Part shown: positions 13,984-18,577 of the stretch, piece by piece
Position numbering within the stretch: position 1 is the stretch's first letter
How the letters are laid out: each line of letters begins with the position of its first letter
Source: Chlamydiota bacterium
Lineage (GTDB): Bacteria; Chlamydiota; Chlamydiia; Chlamydiales; Rhabdochlamydiaceae
Assembly: GCA_023265495.1 (NCBI GenBank)
Contig: JAHFTP010000010.1
Span: 1-18,577, forward strand
Direction: 5' to 3'
DNA length: 18,577 nucleotides
Notes under the pieces: model-generated
What the model was told of the DNA's origin: nothing
Seen by the model: the letters and a program-made list of their open reading frames with translations, nothing else
Database searches by the model: none
Translations under genes and position numbers: made by a program

Positions 13984-15266
13984 AAGTATTCTTGGATGGC
14001 CCCTTTTATATGTTGGAAATCTTGGAGAAAAGAGGGGAATGTCTTATTCACACATTCCACATCCTCTACAATGGTATCTCCCTTCGCCCCCAGCCCCGCA
14101 ACGGACAAAGACATAGCCATCCTATGGTCTTTATGGGAAAATACCAAAGCGCCGTGGAGCGGGGAGCTGCGGATAACGATGCCATCGGGCTTTTCTTCCA
14201 TGTCGGCGCCCATCTTTCTCAGCTCCTTGACGATGGCATAGATGCGGTCAGATTCTTTTTTGCGAGCAATCGATGCGTTGACAATCTCTGTAGTCCCTTC
14301 TGCATAGCAGCCGACGACAGCTAAGATGGTGATGGTGTCAATGCAATCATTGATATCGATTTTTTTGCCTTGGAGGTGAGAGTTTTTTTTGACTAAAACG
14401 GTCTTTTTCTTCTCGTCTATCTCTATTTGTGCGCCCATTTGCTGTAAGATGGTAATGAGTTTTTTATCTCCTTGCTTATCTGTGAGGTCGATATTTTCTA
14501 CGAGCAGCTCAGACTTGGTAACCAGGGCTGCAACGATGGGAAAAGAAGCGGAAGACAGATCTCCCGGCACCTCATAGGAGAAGCCGTTATAGTGGGCGCC
14601 GCCGAAGAGGACATATTTTTTGTAATCATGATTGGTAAAAGCAATACCACAGCGCGTGAGCCAATGTAGCGTCAGGTCAATCCAAGGCTTTTCTCCCGGG
14701 TTTGTAACGGTCAGCTGTGTCTGCCCCTCCAAGAAAGAACAGGCGATGAGCAGGGCCGATACAGGCTGCGAATCCTCTCCGGATAGTGTGGCAAAGCCGG
14801 GGCTCATAGGCCCTTTGATGATAATAGGGGAGAGCCCATCTTGTCTCATCGACTCGGCAAAAGCCCCTAAATCTTTCATTGCGCCCAGCAGGGGAAGCAC
14901 GGGCCTGCTATGGCGAATCGAGTGGTCTCCGGTAAAAATGGTGTATGTGTGATTCAAGCCACTTAAAGCCCCAAGAAAACGGAGCACCTGGCCTGAGTTG
15001 CCACAGTCGATGACATCTTCTGCGCAGTGGATCTTGCCGGCGCATCCGATCACATCCAAGTAGGTGCTGTCTTTATGGATTTTGCAGCCGAACAGCTCTA
15101 GTGCCCGTACCATAGACCATGTATCGGGGGAGTCGAGATAGTGCAAGATCCTTGATCTTCCCTTAGCCATAAAAGCAAACGTTAGCGCTCTTAATGTCTG
15201 CGACTTAGATGGCGGTATGCGTATGCTCCCATGAAGTGAGCTTTTGTTAATCATCCACTTTTTCAT
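13980..15266 (-). CDS. aroA: 3-phosphoshikimate 1-carboxyvinyltransferase (EPSP synthase)
   Basis: Transfers enolpyruvate from PEP to shikimate-3-phosphate. The 428 residues carry the family motifs PPSKSQTLRALTFAF (Lys21), DCGNSGQVLRFLGAL, HSRPVLPLLGAM, GEDSQPVSALLIA, SSASFPIVAAL, ESDRIYAIVKELRKMGAD and HKDHRMAMSLSVAGL. I chose ATG 15264-15266, which gives an ATGA overlap with the aroB stop; the open frame also holds a TTG at 15278, 12 bases further up inside aroB. The PEP-loop reads N90-S-G-Q-V-L-R-F97 instead of the E. coli NAGTAMRP, a divergent active-site loop. Otherwise an intact enzyme. Confidence 0.95.
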   Translation of the reverse strand: MKKWMINKSSLHGSIRIPPSKSQTLRALTFAFMAKGRSRILHYLDSPDTWSMVRALELFGCKIHKDSTYLDVIGCAGKIHCAEDVIDCGNSGQVLRFLGALSGLNHTYTIFTGDHSIRHSRPVLPLLGAMKDLGAFAESMRQDGLSPIIIKGPMSPGFATLSGEDSQPVSALLIACSFLEGQTQLTVTNPGEKPWIDLTLHWLTRCGIAFTNHDYKKYVLFGGAHYNGFSYEVPGDLSSASFPIVAALVTKSELLVENIDLTDKQGDKKLITILQQMGAQIEIDEKKKTVLVKKNSHLQGKKIDINDCIDTITILAVVGCYAEGTTEIVNASIARKKESDRIYAIVKELRKMGADMEEKPDGIVIRSSPLHGALVFSHKDHRMAMSLSVAGLGAKGDTIVEDVECVNKTFPSFLQDFQHIKGAIQEYL

Positions 15267-16375
15267 GCATATATCCAATTAAGAGCTTCGCGTAAAATCT
15301 CTCTATCTACAAAGGTGCAGTACTTCCCCTCAAAGGAAAAGACCTTCCCTATCTTTTCTAACAGCACAAAGCGAGGGCCTTCCTTCACACTTTTTTTATC
15401 TAGCTTCATAATCGATATCAGCGCAGCGAGATCGATCTTCGAAGGAGGGACAAGTGGGAATCCATACAGCTTTAACAGAGATACTATCTGATGGAGCTCA
15501 TCTTCCGCAAGTAGTCCCATCTTAGTGCTTATATATCCTTCCATGGCGATCCCAATGGCCACAGCTTCGCCGTGGGTCAGTGTAAACGACTCTATACTTT
15601 CTATCGCATGGCCTATGGTATGCCCTAAGTTGAGGACCCTCCGTAATCCCTGCTCTTTGGGATCCTTTTCTATGATCTCTTGTTTGATTGTAAGGCTTAT
15701 ATCAATGATATGCTGCAGAGAGTGTGGATCTCTTGCCAGGATTTTTTCGCGCGAGGAGAGCAAATAGGAAAAAAGAGCGGGGTCTGCGATAAGTGCTGCT
15801 TTAATTACCTCGGCAAGGCCGCTTCGAAACTCCTTAGGCGGCAAGGTAGATAAAAAAAGAGGGTCTATCCCTATAAGAGAGGGAGGGTAGAACGACCCTA
15901 TGATATTTTTTATGCCGCAGGCATCTACTCCTGTCTTTCCGCCGAGGCAGGCGTCAACCATGGAGAGAAGCGTCGTTGGCAGGATAACAAAGGGGATCCC
16001 TCTACAGTATGTCGACGCAACAAAGCCGGCAAGGTCGCTGATAACGCCTCCGCCCAAAGCTAGGATCGCTGTATCTTTTGTCTTCCCACTTTTTATGAGC
16101 TGATCTTCTAAAAATGCTTTGCTCTCCCTGCTTTTATAGGACTCTCCCGGCGGGATCGATAAGAAAAGAGGGGAAATGTTGTAAGGTAAAAAGGCCTTCT
16201 CTATTTGTTGTCCATAGGTTTTCTCTACGGCTTTATCTGTGATGACTACCCACTGTGGCGCTAAAGACAGGAGCTCTCTCATGAAGGAGGGATCTGCTAG
16301 GATTGACTCGGTTATGACTACCCTTGTTTTTTTTCTTTCCTCGGCAAGGAGGATTTCTTTTTCTATTCTACCCAT
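15263..16375 (-). CDS. aroB: 3-dehydroquinate synthase
   Basis: Cyclises DAHP to 3-dehydroquinate with NAD and a divalent metal, the second shikimate-pathway step. The 370 residues are full length. Visible motifs are PPGESYKSRES, ILALGGGVISDLAGFVASTY, the PTTLLSMVDACLGGKTGVD block, KNIIGSFYPP, and the metal ligands in SGLAEVIKAAL (Glu), NLGHTIGHAIE (His) and LTHGEAVAIGI (His). The start ATG lies within the aminotransferase gene (8-bp overlap) and the stop overlaps aroA by 4 bp. No alternative function is likely. Confidence 0.96.
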   Translation of the reverse strand: MGRIEKEILLAEERKKTRVVITESILADPSFMRELLSLAPQWVVITDKAVEKTYGQQIEKAFLPYNISPLFLSIPPGESYKSRESKAFLEDQLIKSGKTKDTAILALGGGVISDLAGFVASTYCRGIPFVILPTTLLSMVDACLGGKTGVDACGIKNIIGSFYPPSLIGIDPLFLSTLPPKEFRSGLAEVIKAALIADPALFSYLLSSREKILARDPHSLQHIIDISLTIKQEIIEKDPKEQGLRRVLNLGHTIGHAIESIESFTLTHGEAVAIGIAMEGYISTKMGLLAEDELHQIVSLLKLYGFPLVPPSKIDLAALISIMKLDKKSVKEGPRFVLLEKIGKVFSFEGKYCTFVDREILREALNWIYA

Positions 16376-17546
16376 CTTTTTTTCCTATCTCCTTACATGC
16401 CTTAGCCAGAGCCTCTACCCCTTGTTTGATGTCCTCTTCCGATTCGCCAAAGGCAAAACGGACATATCCTTCGCACCCAAAAGCAATCCCTGGCACCGCA
16501 GCGACGCAGCCCTCTTCAAGGAGCCTTTCGCAAAAGGTGGTGCAGTCCATCCCCTCGATCCCCAGCTGCTTTAGCGAGACAAAAAGATAGAGAGAGGAGG
16601 GAGGAAGAAGAAAATCTTTTGCAAAATGGTTTTTTAGCGAGAGAAAAAATAGATCTCTTCTTTTTTTCATCAACGTGCAAATGTGTGCCGATAGACTCTC
16701 TTTATTTTCTAAGGCGCCGATCGCTGCATGCTGCGCAGCAAACGATGTGGCTGTGATGCTCTGACTTGCAAGCAAGGAGAGAGCATCTATGAATTTTTTA
16801 GGGGCAAAAGCAAAACCCACTCTCCACCCCGTCATACCAAAATTTTTGGAGCAGCTCTGTATGACGACGAGGTTGTCTCTACATGGGGAGAGGGAGGAAA
16901 ACGAAATAAAAGACCCTTTTGCATAGACCATTTCACTATATACCTCATCAGAGATGATACAGAGTTTGTTTTTTATGGCAAAGTCTACAATGACACTGAT
17001 TTCTTCTCTCGTGTAGAGGACGCCCGTGGGGTTGCATGCATTGTTTATGAGCAGAGCCTTTGTTTTTGCTGTGACAGCAGAAGATAGTTTTCCAAGTTCT
17101 ACTTTCCACCCATTTTTTTCTAAACAGGGGACGACGACGGGCTTGCCTCCAAAGAGCTTGATCATCTCGGGATACGATACCCAATAGGGGGATAAAATAA
17201 GGACCTCGTCATCCGGGCGGATAAGAGCTTGCAACGTAAGGTACAGAGCCATCTTCCCACCAGGAGTCACAAGGCATTCTTCTGCGCAGTAGTTTGCGTG
17301 GTAAGAAGTATTCATCCACTCCGTAGCCAGGCTCCGTAGCAGGGGAATCCCTCGGAGTGGTGGGTAACAACACTTTCCTGTGTCAATTTCCTTTTCCGCA
17401 CAGGAAATGATGTGAGCATCGCATACGATTTGCGGGTCTCCCGCTGCAAAGTTAAATACTTTTTGGTTGATTCCTTTTTCTTTTGCCCGGTTGAAGATGG
17501 CCACTGTCGCTGATGGGGTAATAGGTAAAATGACGTCACTTAGCAT
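16368..17546 (-). CDS. Class I/II PLP-dependent aminotransferase, probably aspartate/aromatic type
   Basis: A 392-residue fold-type I aminotransferase. Family landmarks: LPITPSATVAIFNRAKEKG at the start, FNFAAGDPQ (about 32-40), CYPPLRGIPLLR in place of the usual KYTxxxGxxxLR, TPGGKMALY, NNACNPTG (Asn172), ISDEVYSEMVY (Asp200, Tyr203), SCSKNFGMTGWRVG with PLP-binding Lys234, and a C-terminal VRFAFGESEEDI supplying the carboxylate-binding Arg. This is the aspartate/prephenate aminotransferase subgroup. Lying between tyrA and aroB, it most likely transaminates 4-hydroxyphenylpyruvate or prephenate, closing tyrosine synthesis. Substrate is inferred from context. It overlaps tyrA by 11 bp and aroB by 8 bp. 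Confidence 0.9.
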   Translation of the reverse strand: MLSDVILPITPSATVAIFNRAKEKGINQKVFNFAAGDPQIVCDAHIISCAEKEIDTGKCCYPPLRGIPLLRSLATEWMNTSYHANYCAEECLVTPGGKMALYLTLQALIRPDDEVLILSPYWVSYPEMIKLFGGKPVVVPCLEKNGWKVELGKLSSAVTAKTKALLINNACNPTGVLYTREEISVIVDFAIKNKLCIISDEVYSEMVYAKGSFISFSSLSPCRDNLVVIQSCSKNFGMTGWRVGFAFAPKKFIDALSLLASQSITATSFAAQHAAIGALENKESLSAHICTLMKKRRDLFFLSLKNHFAKDFLLPPSSLYLFVSLKQLGIEGMDCTTFCERLLEEGCVAAVPGIAFGCEGYVRFAFGESEEDIKQGVEALAKACKEIGKKDG

Positions 17547-18577
17547 CGTGCTCCTGCTGCTGTAAATAGGTAAGGAACGATTGTAGGAGAGGTCTTATAT
17601 TATTTCCATTCATGGAATAGATGTCTTCATGCAGCTCAGGGCTGTCTTGCCCAAGCCTAATAAAGGAGGCAAAGCCGGGGCCTGACATCTGCAAAGCTTC
17701 AGGGCATGTTCTCTGAGTGAACTGCAAAAATGCGTGGGATAGGATATAGGGAAGATGGGAGATGCATGCTGCATGTCTATCATGCTCCTCTCCGGTGACG
17801 ATGAGCGGGTGAGCTCCCAGAAAACAGAGAAAATCTCTGACCGTATTCAGAGCCTCTTCCGTCGTATGCGGATGAGGACACAGTGCCCAGCACCTTCCTG
17901 TAAATAGGGAGGCTAAGCTATGGGGAAACGATCCTTTTTCCCGTCCAGCCATGGGATGGGTGGCGACGAACTCCACACCTTCGTGCGAGAGCTTTGCAAA
18001 AGAGCTGCAAATCCTTTCTTTGATGCTACCTACGTCTAGGACGAGGAGTTTTTCTTTTCTGCCCTGGGAGAGAGAAGAAATCTCCTTTGCATAAGTTTCT
18101 ATAAAAGAGAGGGGAGGCGATAAGATCAATACATCTACGTGGTCTATGAGCTCTTGCAAAGAGCTGAAGCATGTGTCTACCATATGGGATTGCATGGCTC
18201 TATCAATATCTTGGTCTTCTCTTCTCAGCGAGGATATCTGTACGGAGGGGTCTTTACTTTTGATGGCCTTGGCTATAGAGCCTCCAATGAGCCCTATCCC
18301 AATGATGCCCACCTTTGCGAAGGGGTTTTGCCTTTTTTGCGAAAACTGTTCTACGAGCTTTGATTGCTCAATTATGCTAGAGAAACACCTTTCTGCACAC
18401 TCTTGCAGAAAAGGGGAGGCAAAGTGTTTTTTGAGCCTTGTAAGAATTTCTTCTTCTCTTTGCTTATCTACGATGGGGAGATGGTTTTGCTCTTTATAGG
18501 CTGCGATGTCGGAGGCGAGGAGCCATCTCTTTTGCAATAAGGCGGCTATCTCCCCATCGATGGTATCGATTTCTTTT
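17536..18577 (-). CDS. tyrA: Bifunctional chorismate mutase / prephenate dehydrogenase, 5' end cut by window edge
   Basis: Turns chorismate to prephenate and then oxidatively decarboxylates it to 4-hydroxyphenylpyruvate. The frame is open to the right edge, so an internal TTG at 18537 is not the start. The first visible residues KEIDTIDGEIAALLQKR, then AAYKEQN and IVDKQREEEIL, match an AroQ-type chorismate mutase with its key Arg, Lys, Asp, Arg and Glu; the later SIIEQSKLVEQ has Ser and Glu where E. coli T-protein also has Glu. The dehydrogenase follows with the NAD motif GIIGIGLIGGSIA, VDVLILSPP, LDVGSIKE, catalytic His in THPMAGREKGSF and HDRHAACISHLPYILSHAF. By comparison with E. coli TyrA only about ten residues are missing. 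First gene of the visible operon; promoter lies outside. Confidence 0.93.
   Translation of the reverse strand, partial: KEIDTIDGEIAALLQKRWLLASDIAAYKEQNHLPIVDKQREEEILTRLKKHFASPFLQECAERCFSSIIEQSKLVEQFSQKRQNPFAKVGIIGIGLIGGSIAKAIKSKDPSVQISSLRREDQDIDRAMQSHMVDTCFSSLQELIDHVDVLILSPPLSFIETYAKEISSLSQGRKEKLLVLDVGSIKERICSSFAKLSHEGVEFVATHPMAGREKGSFPHSLASLFTGRCWALCPHPHTTEEALNTVRDFLCFLGAHPLIVTGEEHDRHAACISHLPYILSHAFLQFTQRTCPEALQMSGPGFASFIRLGQDSPELHEDIYSMNGNNIRPLLQSFLTYLQQQEHDAK

Noticed and set aside
12409..15103. Several plus-strand open frames of 60-190 codons opposite aroC, aroK and aroA
   Set aside because: They mirror strongly conserved enzymes on the other strand and have Ser/Pro/Cys-rich compositions without any domain; they are antisense shadows.

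Overview
The window reads as chromosomal DNA of a Gram-negative bacterium of moderate GC with AT-rich intergenic stretches. An outer-membrane-factor lipoprotein and an EmrA-type periplasmic adaptor require two membranes. Several features would fit a host-associated or amoeba-associated chlamydia-like bacterium (Parachlamydiales): an F-box-like helical-repeat protein, a Pro/Thr-rich partial neighbour, and an AAA-ATPase/PD-(D/E)XK gene of a kind that multiplies in symbiont genomes. This placement is inference. No rRNA, tRNA, CRISPR array, integrase or transposase was seen.

Layout. (1) 1-1656: two divergent genes of unknown function, one cut by the left edge, around a 361-bp AT-rich spacer. (2) 1686-5852, minus strand: a complete three-gene tripartite efflux operon (NodT-type outer membrane factor, EmrA-type adaptor, EmrB-type MFS pump) with overlapping genes. 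(3) 6014-6643, minus strand: an FklB-type peptidyl-prolyl isomerase with its own terminator. (4) 6921-7796: an RluA-family pseudouridine synthase. (5) 7885-12352: an accessory block holding an AAA-ATPase/PD-(D/E)XK protein, a 377-residue protein of unrecognised family, a decayed minus-strand gene, and a toxin-antitoxin pair (MqsR-like toxin; antitoxin joining an MqsA-type zinc finger and HTH to a Panacea/SocA domain). (6) 12354-18577, minus strand: a compact aromatic operon, transcribed tyrA (chorismate mutase + prephenate dehydrogenase, cut by the right edge), class I aminotransferase, aroB, aroA, aroK, aroC.

How the parts work together. In the aromatic operon every adjacent pair overlaps by 4-11 bp, so translational coupling is likely. 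Its products cover dehydroquinate synthesis, shikimate phosphorylation, EPSP and chorismate synthesis, then chorismate to prephenate to the tyrosine branch. DAHP synthase and AroD/AroE are not in view, and neither is a PheA prephenate dehydratase. The efflux genes form one pump spanning both membranes. The toxin-antitoxin pair has a strong -10 and a perfect palindrome in its promoter, fitting autorepression by the HTH of the antitoxin. The accessory block ends with the antitoxin stop one base from the aroC stop, so the island is packed tightly against core metabolism.
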